A DNA stretch of 57,351 bases from an uncultured Nodularia sp. (GTDB lineage: Bacteria; Cyanobacteriota; Cyanobacteriia; Cyanobacteriales; Nostocaceae). Positions within the stretch are counted from its first letter, which is position 1. The number at the start of each line of letters is the position of its first letter. Below the pieces are notes generated by a model. That model had not been told where the DNA came from. It saw only the letters and a list, made by a program, of their open reading frames with translations, and ran no database searches. Below are positions 24,861 to 32,872 of the stretch, piece by piece. Location of the stretch: the NCBI GenBank assembly GCA_903911355.1, contig CAIWDD010000119.1:1-57351 (forward strand). Direction: 5' to 3'. A program made the position numbers and the translations under genes.

Positions 24861-27284
24861 ATGTGTAATTATACTATCAAAATCACCAGGGCTGTTATTC
24901 GGCATATCCTCAAGTTACATAATTATTTTGAGGATATAGCAAGAGTCTTGACAGACCTGAGTCAGGGAAACCTGGGAGATACAAAAAAATTACGGGGATA
25001 CAGATACAGAACAGGTGATTTATGGCGCACTAAAAGAGGTGATATTAGAGTTATTTGGAGGAGATATATTGAAAATAATCATGAAATTATTTTAGTAATC
25101 GCAGCGGGGTTAAGACGTGATATTTATCAAAATATTTATAAAAAAATCCGCCGCGATGTAAATACAGAAGGTGCAATCACACCAGCTGAGTTACTGGGAA
25201 TTGAAGAAACACGTTTAGAGCATCTCCCCACTTACCAATTTGATCATAAACGAGTTACTTCCTGGTATCAGTTTGTTTATGGTGGTTACTTGTATTCACC
25301 TCTTCTTACTCCTGAGCAACAAGCAATTTCTCATAGATTAATAACCGCTCAACCACCAAATCATACTCCAATTAATAGCTTTTTATTACAGAGCGCACCA
25401 GGTACAGGTAAAACGGTATGTGCTGCTTTAATAGCTTGTCAATTATTCAAAACAGCAGGTTGGAATGTTGCCTTAATTGTTCCCGAAGCTTTACGCTCTG
25501 ATCTGGAAAAATTTACTGAGATAAAATCAATTTTACAGGAGCAAGAGTCAAATTCACAAGACCAAAGGCCAAATTTTTTCCTAGGTACTTTTAAAGAGTG
25601 GTTACAGCACGCGGAACCAAACATATATGCTCAGATTGCCACGGATGAAGAAGAGTTAACTGCTTTTCACTCTGACAACATCAAATATCGCGATTTGGTG
25701 TTATTTAGGGCGTTTGTACTCAACGAACATAATTTAGGCGACCTAAACAATAATAGAACTTACATAGAAAATACAGCGGTAATCCAACAACTAAGAAGAG
25801 TTAATATAAACGACTGGAAACAAAGACTAGGAGATAAAAAAAATTGGCTAGAGGGGTTACAACAAATTACAGAAACTATTCCTCCACCAGAAGGGATTAG
25901 AACGCTGTTGATATTTGATGAAGCTCAAGATTATTTGATAGCTGAAATTGAAGCTATCAAACAAATGTTGTTAAGATGGCATCAACATAACCATTCTCAT
26001 GTCCTCTGGCTGTTAGGAGATATGAATCAAAGGATTAAACCCACTGGGTTTGATTGGGGACAATTAAAACTGAATACAACACATTCTCTGACATATAATT
26101 ATCGCAATACCCAGCGTATTTTAGAATTTGCGAATATTTTTCACTCTTTTGCACAAGCAGCTAACTTACAAAACCAAGGAAGATGGTTACCTGATCCCAG
26201 TGATCCTAAAAACTGTTTTGAAGAGGGTGAACCCGTAAGGATTTTAGAGTGCAACTCACCAGAAGAATTATCACAAGTTCTCTCTGGACTGAGTAAGAGG
26301 GTAAGATACACATCAAATCAAGATGATCGAGATAATCGCTCTGTTCTGCAAGAGCTTTCTAGCCGTGTCAAGTTAATCCATCAAGATATTGCTCATATTC
26401 CTCCAGAAGATCAGAATTTACCGGGAATAGATTACCTGAAGGTTACGGAAGCTAAAGGGAGGGAGTTTGACGCTTGTGTGGCTTTTTCCGTATTCCAGGG
26501 ACAAGGAAAACTATCAATGGAAGAAGCAAGTAATTTATATACAATTTTTACTAGACCTCGTTATAGATTACTAATCATTACCACAACTGATGAAATTAAG
26601 CGCATTGGTAGAAACCATTTTAATCAATGTCAGTTTTTCAATTTTTCTAATGCTGATCAACCATTAGCATGGATTACAGAGTTTGCTAATGGAGAACAGG
26701 TATTTCAAGATCCAGATAGAATATCTAACCTCATTTATGAACGTTTACGCAGTCAGCCTTTGAGAATTTACTGGGATACCTATGCGGCTTTGAGAGCAGC
26801 CAGGCTTGACAATCAAACAGTATTAGAAATTGAGCAGAAAGCTATAGAATTTTTAAGATCACCTAAAAAGGATGAATCTCAAAAGGATGAATCTCAAAAG
26901 GATGAAATTATTCTGCAAGAATTAACAGAATTAAGAGAATTAGAACAACAGCAACCTAGTACTTTTTGGAGTCCCATTGATATCGTTCCCCTGAAATGCC
27001 TATTATTAAGGGCTTTAGGTAGATACTGGGATGCAGTAGAAGAAATATCCCAATTACAGGAAAGCAACCCGGAAGAATATCGGTCTGTAGTAGAGCGCAT
27101 TGCAAATGAACTTGAGCAACAAGGACTGATATATGAAGGGGCTAGAGTGAGAATGAGGATTGGTGAAGATATTCCTCAAGATTATCCATTCCGAGATATA
27201 ATTGCCCATCAACATGGTTCCATTGTATCTGTCCTGTGCCAAGCTGCTATAAACCAAATTTATCAAGGAGAAACCAATGACTAA
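24861..27284 (+). CDS. RelE/ParE-like domain fused to an SF1 (UvrD/Rep-like) helicase
   Basis: 807 aa. Residues 1-95 look like a RelE/ParE-type fold: a helix-rich start, then KKLRGYRYRTGDLWRTKRG, DIRVIWRR and EIILVIAAGLRRDIY, the beta strands typical of those toxins. Residues ~145-600 form an SF1 motor: Walker A APGTGKT (179-185), Walker B IFDEAQD (351-357), GDMNQR (386-391), YNYRNT (412-417), TEAKGREFD (529-537) and TRPR (564-567). A KDESQ tandem repeat follows, then a helical C-terminus. I know no named system with this order. The toxin-like part might bind RNA or ribosomes, or serve as a docking domain. It overlaps the coiled-coil gene by 8 bp (ATGACTAA), so translation is coupled. A defence role is inferred from neighbouring R-M genes. 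Confidence 0.75.
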   Translation: MCNYTIKITRAVIRHILKLHNYFEDIARVLTDLSQGNLGDTKKLRGYRYRTGDLWRTKRGDIRVIWRRYIENNHEIILVIAAGLRRDIYQNIYKKIRRDVNTEGAITPAELLGIEETRLEHLPTYQFDHKRVTSWYQFVYGGYLYSPLLTPEQQAISHRLITAQPPNHTPINSFLLQSAPGTGKTVCAALIACQLFKTAGWNVALIVPEALRSDLEKFTEIKSILQEQESNSQDQRPNFFLGTFKEWLQHAEPNIYAQIATDEEELTAFHSDNIKYRDLVLFRAFVLNEHNLGDLNNNRTYIENTAVIQQLRRVNINDWKQRLGDKKNWLEGLQQITETIPPPEGIRTLLIFDEAQDYLIAEIEAIKQMLLRWHQHNHSHVLWLLGDMNQRIKPTGFDWGQLKLNTTHSLTYNYRNTQRILEFANIFHSFAQAANLQNQGRWLPDPSDPKNCFEEGEPVRILECNSPEELSQVLSGLSKRVRYTSNQDDRDNRSVLQELSSRVKLIHQDIAHIPPEDQNLPGIDYLKVTEAKGREFDACVAFSVFQGQGKLSMEEASNLYTIFTRPRYRLLIITTTDEIKRIGRNHFNQCQFFNFSNADQPLAWITEFANGEQVFQDPDRISNLIYERLRSQPLRIYWDTYAALRAARLDNQTVLEIEQKAIEFLRSPKKDESQKDESQKDEIILQELTELRELEQQQPSTFWSPIDIVPLKCLLLRALGRYWDAVEEISQLQESNPEEYRSVVERIANELEQQGLIYEGARVRMRIGEDIPQDYPFRDIIAHQHGSIVSVLCQAAINQIYQGETND

Positions 27285-28743
27285 TGATCAAAACCGGACA
27301 GATTTAGAAGTTGCTAAAGACCTTGAAAAACTCACGGAGGTAATTAAGAATTCTCTAGACAGAGCCGACGGAATTCTTGAACAAGCCCAAGAAGTTGAGG
27401 AAATAAGAATTGTAATTGCTGAAGTTCGCACTAGCCGTGATCAACTTATAGAATCTCAAAGGGAAGCCGGAGAAATTGGATATCAACTATCTCAGAGATT
27501 AGAAGATTTACAAACTCTTGAAACAAATATTCGACAACTTGACGCTCAAGTATCCCGGAATTTAGAAGCTGTAGAAAGTTTTAGTAATCTTCTCGATGAA
27601 TTAACGCAAGCAAAAAGAGAACTAGAGGAAATTGGTGTTACCAGTCTTGTGGAACAAGCAAGATTAATTTTGGAAGATGTAAATAATGTCAGAGCAGAAT
27701 CCCAGAAAATTTTACTAACAACACAAAATTATTTAGAGCAATCTCAACAAATTAAGGAAGAAAATCTGGCAATATCTACTGCTAATGCTACAACTATTAA
27801 TGAGTCTATCTCACAAATTGATACATATAATCAAAATATTGAGGCTCAAGTATCCCAGAACTTAGAAAATTTACAAAGTTTTAGCAATATTCTCAAGGAA
27901 TTAAGGGAAGCAAGAAGAGAACTGGAGGAAATTGGTGTTACCAGTCTTGTAGAACAAGCAATATTAATTTTGGAGGATGTAAATAATGTCAGAGCAGAAT
28001 CCCACAAGATTTTAGTAACAACACAAAATTATTTAGAGCAATCTCAACAAATTAAGGAAGAAAATCTGGCAATATCTACTGCTAATGCTACAACTATTAA
28101 TGAGTCCATCTCACAGATTGATAGATATTATCAAAATATTGAAGTTCAAGTATCCCAGAAATTACATAGTTTACAAACTCTTGACACCAATATTAGACAA
28201 CTTGGAGAGCAAGTATCCCAGAACTTAGAATATTTACAAGGTTTTAGCAATATTCTACATGAATTAAGGGAAGCAAAAAGAGAACTGGAGGAAATTGGTG
28301 TTACCAGAAGTCTTATGGAAGAAGCAAGATTAATTTTGCAGGATGCAAATCATGCAAGAGCAGAATCTCAAAAAATTATGCAAGAAAATCAGGCAATATA
28401 TGCTGCTATTGACAGATATAATGAAAATATTGACAATGCCAAAGGTATTTTAACACAACTTGAGTCTATTAAGAGTGAAATAGACGGTATAGGAGGTTTA
28501 GAAGAAGTTAGAAACCTACTGCAACAGGTAGATAATACCCGCGTAGATTTGAGGAATTCAAACGATCAATTGTCATTGTTACAAGGGGAAATAAGCCAGA
28601 TGCAATATTTGGAGAACTATTTACAAGATTTTGGCAGGGTTCGTAATCATAAAGAACTTAGGCAGTTTTTAAGACAGGAGTTAGGATTTATAGGACTGAT
28701 AGTTTACGTACTTCACTTACTAACTCGTAACAGAAAAAGATAG
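27277..28743 (+). CDS. Repetitive coiled-coil protein with C-terminal membrane segment, partner of the helicase
   Basis: 488 aa, almost entirely helical and rich in Glu, Gln, Leu and Asn. A ~100-residue unit containing RELEEIGVTSLVEQA, ILEDVNNVRAES, TTQNYLEQSQQIKEENLAIS and TANATTINESISQID occurs twice almost unchanged (about residues 115-214 and 215-314), with a third, diverged unit. The C-terminus has a short hydrophobic stretch (GFIGLIVYVLHLLT) and a basic tail, so it may be membrane-attached. No enzymatic motif. It resembles structural or sensor coiled coils that accompany ATPases. Start and stop of the two genes interlock (ATGACTAA), which implies a stoichiometric partner. Confidence 0.7.
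   Translation: MTNDQNRTDLEVAKDLEKLTEVIKNSLDRADGILEQAQEVEEIRIVIAEVRTSRDQLIESQREAGEIGYQLSQRLEDLQTLETNIRQLDAQVSRNLEAVESFSNLLDELTQAKRELEEIGVTSLVEQARLILEDVNNVRAESQKILLTTQNYLEQSQQIKEENLAISTANATTINESISQIDTYNQNIEAQVSQNLENLQSFSNILKELREARRELEEIGVTSLVEQAILILEDVNNVRAESHKILVTTQNYLEQSQQIKEENLAISTANATTINESISQIDRYYQNIEVQVSQKLHSLQTLDTNIRQLGEQVSQNLEYLQGFSNILHELREAKRELEEIGVTRSLMEEARLILQDANHARAESQKIMQENQAIYAAIDRYNENIDNAKGILTQLESIKSEIDGIGGLEEVRNLLQQVDNTRVDLRNSNDQLSLLQGEISQMQYLENYLQDFGRVRNHKELRQFLRQELGFIGLIVYVLHLLTRNRKR
27619..28170 (+). repeat. 300-bp in-frame tandem repeat inside the coiled-coil gene
   Basis: Sequence from about 27619 recurs with an exact 300-bp offset from 27919. For example the stretch from 27721 to about 27805 is almost identical to 28021-28105. 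The high DNA identity, not only protein similarity, indicates a recent duplication or ongoing homogenisation. A third copy, about 28270-28390, is diverged. Confidence 0.85.
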
Positions 28744-28758
28744 ATGGTAAATATCAGG

Positions 28759-28976
28759 TTTTGGGGGTAATTTCCCTCTGGTTGTCTTCATATACATTCC
28801 CTCTGGTTGTCTTCATATACAGAAAACAATCATAGGGACACTACCCCCATATATAGTCACTCAAACTCCCAAAAATTACGACTCAGTAGCTAGTTCAGTG
28901 TTACCACGTTGACGACGACGGGTGAGACTATTAAACAACATCACACCGATGGACTTGATCAAATTACCTTCCAATT
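28759..28976. repeat. Direct target duplication flanking the R-M insert, left copy
   Basis: Matches 31581-31773 over its whole length with three substitutions and one extra 25-bp tandem unit (CCCTCTGGTTGTCTTC occurs twice, near 28773 and 28798). Without that unit both copies are 193 bp. It contains the last ~33 codons of heme oxygenase 1 and its downstream region. The match ends at ACCTTCCAATT, exactly at the stop of the restriction gene. Confidence 0.95.
28876..28976 (-). pseudogene. 3' fragment of heme oxygenase 1
   Basis: Encodes the C-terminus GNLIKSIGVMLFNSLTRR to ELATES and the stop of heme oxygenase 1, identical in protein to the intact gene at 31673-32389. It has no 5' part and is a by-product of the insertion with target duplication. 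Confidence 0.9.
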
Positions 28977-29901
28977 AAAAATATCCTCTATCTAGCACTA
29001 CTTCTACCTGATCATGTCCAGAATCAGGAAAGCATTCATTCAGGTGAAAAATAAATCTTTTAAAACAATCTAAATTAAGAGGATGTTCATTAACATAACT
29101 GACATAGGTGTCTCTATTTTCTCTTCTGTCATTAGAATTTCTAAATTTACTTCGTATATCAGATGAAAGTCTTTTTGCTTTTCTGAGTATAATTACTTCA
29201 TCAATAGAAGTAAGCTTCGTATTAATAGGAGTCATATCAAGCCACTCAGAAAGTAGTATGTATTTACACCCCGAAACTGCTCGTTTCAATTCATTGGCAG
29301 TTTGTGATGCTTCCTGAAACATAGTCTTATCTAAATTGGTTTTTATTTCAGTAGCAAAATATGAAACTTCTATAGTGGTTGTGAAGTTATCTTGTCCTGG
29401 TGGATTTTCTTTAATAATTATCTGGTGAGACTTACTCACTGAAAAATCTTGATCCTTTGTTTTTATAAATGCTCCTCCATCTTGAAGAGCTATAAATGGA
29501 GAATTAAAGCTTAAACCTGCAAAAGAAGTTTTTGAGCCACACTCAAAATTTTGCAGTCTGCTAAAGCCAGGGACTAATCTTATATCAAACAGCCTTGGTA
29601 AAAATTCTTCTAAAATTGTGTTATCAAGTTTTAATTGTCCCCTTTGTCTATGGAGAAAATCCTCTTTTGAATCGAAGATTAAATCTATATCAATAAAATT
29701 TTTATATTCATTTAGTTTTTTAACCATGAAGTTTAAAAGCTCATCACCTGATAGCTCACAACTATCTAGCCCATTTACCCAATTTTTGTATTTATTTAGA
29801 GCTTGTTCTACCTTCTGCTTGTCCACAGAGGGAAGCTTGTTATTTTCTAAAAGTTTTTTAAGTTTATCTCCATGAGGATTTGATTTTTGAACTTTAACCA
29901 T
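28975..29901 (-). CDS. Type II restriction endonuclease (Bpu10I-like family, tentative)
   Basis: 308 aa. A PD-(D/E)XK-like core is suggested by acidic residues in LFDIRLVPGF and the Glu185-Ile-Lys187 pair in YFATEIKTNLDKT, followed by a conserved-looking CKYILLSEWLDMTPI segment. This block recalls the Bpu10I restriction family, but I cannot confirm that, nor the recognition site. It lies 41 bp downstream of the methyltransferase gene and is probably co-transcribed with it. Its stop codon spans the insertion junction: the T comes from the insert and the last two bases from the duplicated heme oxygenase sequence. The gene is AT-rich compared with neighbouring core genes. Confidence 0.65.
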   Translation of the reverse strand: MVKVQKSNPHGDKLKKLLENNKLPSVDKQKVEQALNKYKNWVNGLDSCELSGDELLNFMVKKLNEYKNFIDIDLIFDSKEDFLHRQRGQLKLDNTILEEFLPRLFDIRLVPGFSRLQNFECGSKTSFAGLSFNSPFIALQDGGAFIKTKDQDFSVSKSHQIIIKENPPGQDNFTTTIEVSYFATEIKTNLDKTMFQEASQTANELKRAVSGCKYILLSEWLDMTPINTKLTSIDEVIILRKAKRLSSDIRSKFRNSNDRRENRDTYVSYVNEHPLNLDCFKRFIFHLNECFPDSGHDQVEVVLDRGYF

Positions 29902-29942
29902 TTTTACTCGACTTTTGGTGTTAACAGTTCATTTTTAACACG

Positions 29943-31217
29943 CTATCTACTTAAGCGCCAATGAGATGGAACTTCAACGCTTAACCTTGGAGATACTTGG
30001 ACTTGAGATGCAGATGCTATTGCGCTATCTATATCTGTTTTAATTTCTCCCGTTGCCTGTTTAATCGAACTCTGTAGTCCCCACACACCAACCGAGCGTG
30101 CAATTTCAAGGTAATTAGACACTGGACTACTCTCAGGTTTAAGCGTCAATATGTCTTCATAAATCCTTTCTCCGAAGCGGTTTCTAAAAAACCGTTCTTG
30201 CCACTTCTCTACTGCAAATCCTGCAATTCCTAAAGCTATTATTACTAATAGCAGACTATTTTCAAAGCTTACTCCTCTCACACAGGATGTTCGGCCAACT
30301 ACAATAATTGCCTTACCTTCTTCATTTAATACCCTTTTCATCTCCAGAAAAGCACTACACATATCCATACAGTATTGAATCACTGTCAAAAATCGATTTC
30401 CTCTATGTTTTCTGTTAGCACCAATCTCTGAAACTGCTGCTTCTAGTGGTTTCCATCCTAAAAACTCTAGTGCTTTTCGATAGTTTTGATGATAATTAAA
30501 AACATTAATGTAAGGAGGAGATGTAACTATTAAATCTATAGTTGAATCTTTAATTACTTCTATATTCCGAGCGTCAGAAAGTAATACGGTATATTTTTTC
30601 TTCCTATAAGGGAGCATTTGTATAGTATCTAAAACTGAATTGAGTGATTTAAAAAACTTCCCAGGCTCGGCTGTGTCTTGGTTACCCATTGCTAACATAA
30701 CACAGAGAGTTACAATTATACAATTTTCAAATGAACTTTGGCATTCTTTGTAAAAATCTAGTAATTCATTCTGGAAATCAACGATATATTGATCATCAAA
30801 TTTTAATAGTGAATCTTCCTCAAAGTAGGATATATTTTTACTAGCTAAACTTCTAATTTCCCTACAAATAGACTGTCTATGACCTGATTCAATTGCGCAA
30901 AAATTGATTATTGATGAAAAAATATAGGCAGCAGGATTTACATCAGTTCCATAGCAGGTAAAGTTTTTTCTTGCTGCCTCATATAAAGTAGTTCCACCAC
31001 CACAAAAAGGATCTAGTATAGAAAAATCATTACAGCTGTTTTCTTCTAAAAGATACTCAACTAACTGGGGCGAAAATTGACCACGCCATGGAAATAAGCT
31101 ATTCCTTTTCTTATTTTCTATATTCAGAAATGATTGTGTAGCACTGTTTTTATCTATCTGAATCTGTGCTACACGCTCCACTATAGTTTCAATATTTGGG
31201 AATACTATTGATGTCAT
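29943..31217 (-). CDS. Type II DNA methyltransferase (amino-methylating, TSPPY type)
   Basis: 424 aa. The AdoMet-binding motif DPFCGGGTT (69-77) precedes the catalytic TSPPY (232-236), which marks an enzyme that methylates an exocyclic amino group (N4-cytosine or N6-adenine). A second AdoMet-pocket segment is CYGTDVNPAA. The C-terminal ~100 residues probably hold target recognition. It is first in a two-gene operon with the restriction enzyme and should protect the host from it. The whole unit lies inside a 193-bp target duplication of the heme oxygenase gene. Confidence 0.85.
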   Translation of the reverse strand: MTSIVFPNIETIVERVAQIQIDKNSATQSFLNIENKKRNSLFPWRGQFSPQLVEYLLEENSCNDFSILDPFCGGGTTLYEAARKNFTCYGTDVNPAAYIFSSIINFCAIESGHRQSICREIRSLASKNISYFEEDSLLKFDDQYIVDFQNELLDFYKECQSSFENCIIVTLCVMLAMGNQDTAEPGKFFKSLNSVLDTIQMLPYRKKKYTVLLSDARNIEVIKDSTIDLIVTSPPYINVFNYHQNYRKALEFLGWKPLEAAVSEIGANRKHRGNRFLTVIQYCMDMCSAFLEMKRVLNEEGKAIIVVGRTSCVRGVSFENSLLLVIIALGIAGFAVEKWQERFFRNRFGERIYEDILTLKPESSPVSNYLEIARSVGVWGLQSSIKQATGEIKTDIDSAIASASQVQVSPRLSVEVPSHWRLSR

Positions 31218-31234
31218 TTTAATATGAAACCCTA

Positions 31235-31445
31235 AGAGGATGTTTGGAAAGTATTAAACAGGTAATTTTTATATTAGGGAACAGGGAACAGGGAACAGGG
31301 AACACCGGAAGGATTGGGAAGGATTGGGAAGGATTGGGGAACGCACCGAAACAATAAAATCCAGTCCCCTCCCCTTACAAGGGGAGGGTTAGGGTGGGGT
31401 CAAACAATAGTTGATACACTAATCATACCTTTTAAAACATCCTCT
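31235..31445. mobile_element. MITE-like element, family B, copy 1
   Basis: 211 bp between AGAGGATGTTTGG and an ACATCCTCT end. The inside has gggaaca heptamers, three aggattggga decamers and a 22-bp near-perfect palindrome of CCCTCCCCTT and AAGGGGAGGG at 31367-31388. Related copies: 36521-36672, 40965-41165 and 56406-56576. This copy lies inside the R-M insert. Confidence 0.8.
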
Positions 31446-31580
31446 AAGATACAATAGATTTGTATACTTGACTAGCAAAAACCTATAGCTTATAGCAATA
31501 GGGGAGTTCTTGATAACAGTTTTTGTCTTCATCAGTGTTTTCAATGTCGCCTAAAAAGTATTTTACTAAATTGTTTAATT

Positions 31581-31773
31581 TTTTGGGGGTAATTTCCCTC
31601 TGGTTGTCTTCATATACAGAAAACAATCATAGGGACACTACCCCCATATATAGTCACTCAAACTCCCAAAAATTACGATTCAGTAGCTAGTTCGGTGTTA
31701 CCACGTTGACGACGACGGGTGAGACTATTAAACAACATGACACCGATGGACTTGATCAAATTACCTTCCAATT
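31581..31773. repeat. Direct target duplication flanking the R-M insert, right copy
   Basis: 193 bp that overlap the 3' end of the intact heme oxygenase gene; matches 28759-28976. At the outer end GGGGGTA (31585-31591) pairs with TACCCCC (31639-31645) and inside that TCCCT with AGGGA, a nested inverted repeat kept in both copies. Confidence 0.95.
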
Positions 31774-32389
31774 CCTGGAACATCTTCATATTCATCCCAA
31801 AGGCGGCGTTAGCTTCATCGACAATGCGATCGCCTGTAGCATCATCAATAGGTAATTCATCGAGAGTTTGACGGTATTGGGTTTTGAATCCCTTCTCGTC
31901 GGTAATGTCTGCAAACTCATAGAAAGCAGTACCTTGACCTTCCGACAAGTTCATGGCTGTGACTGCAATGTTTTTGAGGATTTGACCCCCTGATAGGTCA
32001 CCTAAATAGCGGGTATAGGAATGAGCGATTAATAATTCTGGTTCTGTTTGGGAAATTTCGCGGATGCGTTGCACATAAGCCTCACCTGCTGGCGATAGTT
32101 GAATTTCCCCCCGCCAGTTAGCACCAAAATAGTAACTTAGGTCTTGCTCTAAAGTTTGCTTACGGTTGAGTTGGGGAAAGTTAATTTTGCCGACAATGGG
32201 ATGCTGACAGTGTTTTTCCATCTCTTCTTCCATGGCCGAGTAGATGAAGTAAAAGTTAGCAACTAGTTTTCGGTAGGAGTTTTTCTCTACAACTCCCTTT
32301 AAAAAGCACTTGACAAAACCCACATTTTCTGCCATTGTATGGGCTTTTTTAGTACCTATACGTAATTTGCTTGCTAAATTGCTGCTCAT
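31673..32389 (-). CDS. ho1: Heme oxygenase 1
   Basis: 238 aa. The N-terminus KLRIGTKKAHTMAENVGFVKCF holds the proximal heme ligand His17, and YTRYLGDLSGGQIL forms the distal helix with its flexible glycines. The enzyme uses O2 and reduced ferredoxin to open heme to biliverdin IX-alpha, releasing CO and iron; biliverdin feeds phycocyanobilin and phytochrome synthesis. The final ~33 codons are duplicated at 28876-28976 because a restriction-modification unit inserted just downstream; the reading frame itself stayed intact. A GAGAG ribosome binding site precedes the ATG. Confidence 0.97.
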   Translation of the reverse strand: MSSNLASKLRIGTKKAHTMAENVGFVKCFLKGVVEKNSYRKLVANFYFIYSAMEEEMEKHCQHPIVGKINFPQLNRKQTLEQDLSYYFGANWRGEIQLSPAGEAYVQRIREISQTEPELLIAHSYTRYLGDLSGGQILKNIAVTAMNLSEGQGTAFYEFADITDEKGFKTQYRQTLDELPIDDATGDRIVDEANAAFGMNMKMFQELEGNLIKSIGVMLFNSLTRRRQRGNTELATES

Positions 32390-32872
32390 ACTAAATCTCT
32401 CAAGTTAAAAGGTTAATTGCCGAATTTAGGATTTATGAATGACTAAAAAAAGCCATTAAGATGTTAGATTAGAACTATTTGATGAGAATTTATATTAATT
32501 TTTTTTAAGTATGTTGAATTTGTAGGTTGCTGCGAGCGGTCTATAGACCACTACCACCAGGGTGAAGTCAAAAGTAAAACATCTGATTTTTACCATCCTG
32601 GTATCAATTCTGGTTATTCAGCCTGTGTTCAAATTGCTAAATAGCAGCTAACAACTGTAGAAAGGAATAATTGAATTGAAAACCATTAAATAAGATAAAA
32701 CTCGGTAAATATTAAATATTGACAATTGAGAAAGGATAATACAGTATTGTCACATAATAACGTGTGATTCAAATGATTTTCGCCAAAAAAAGCGCATATA
32801 TTACTTACACAGAGAAACTTAACTCAAGTAGAACTGCTGACTCAACCTGTAATTACGTGGGATATTGAACTT
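32390..32872. other. Divergent promoter region between ho1 and glmM
   Basis: 483 bp without a convincing gene. It contains a perfect 12-nt palindrome GGTCTATAGACC at 32538-32549, a candidate regulator site, and AT-rich stretches on both sides where the two promoters should lie. No clear -35/-10 pair that I would defend. Confidence 0.35.

Noticed and set aside
28763-28841. Intrinsic terminator of ho1
   Set aside because: The nested stem has no T tract on the minus strand, where ho1 is transcribed.
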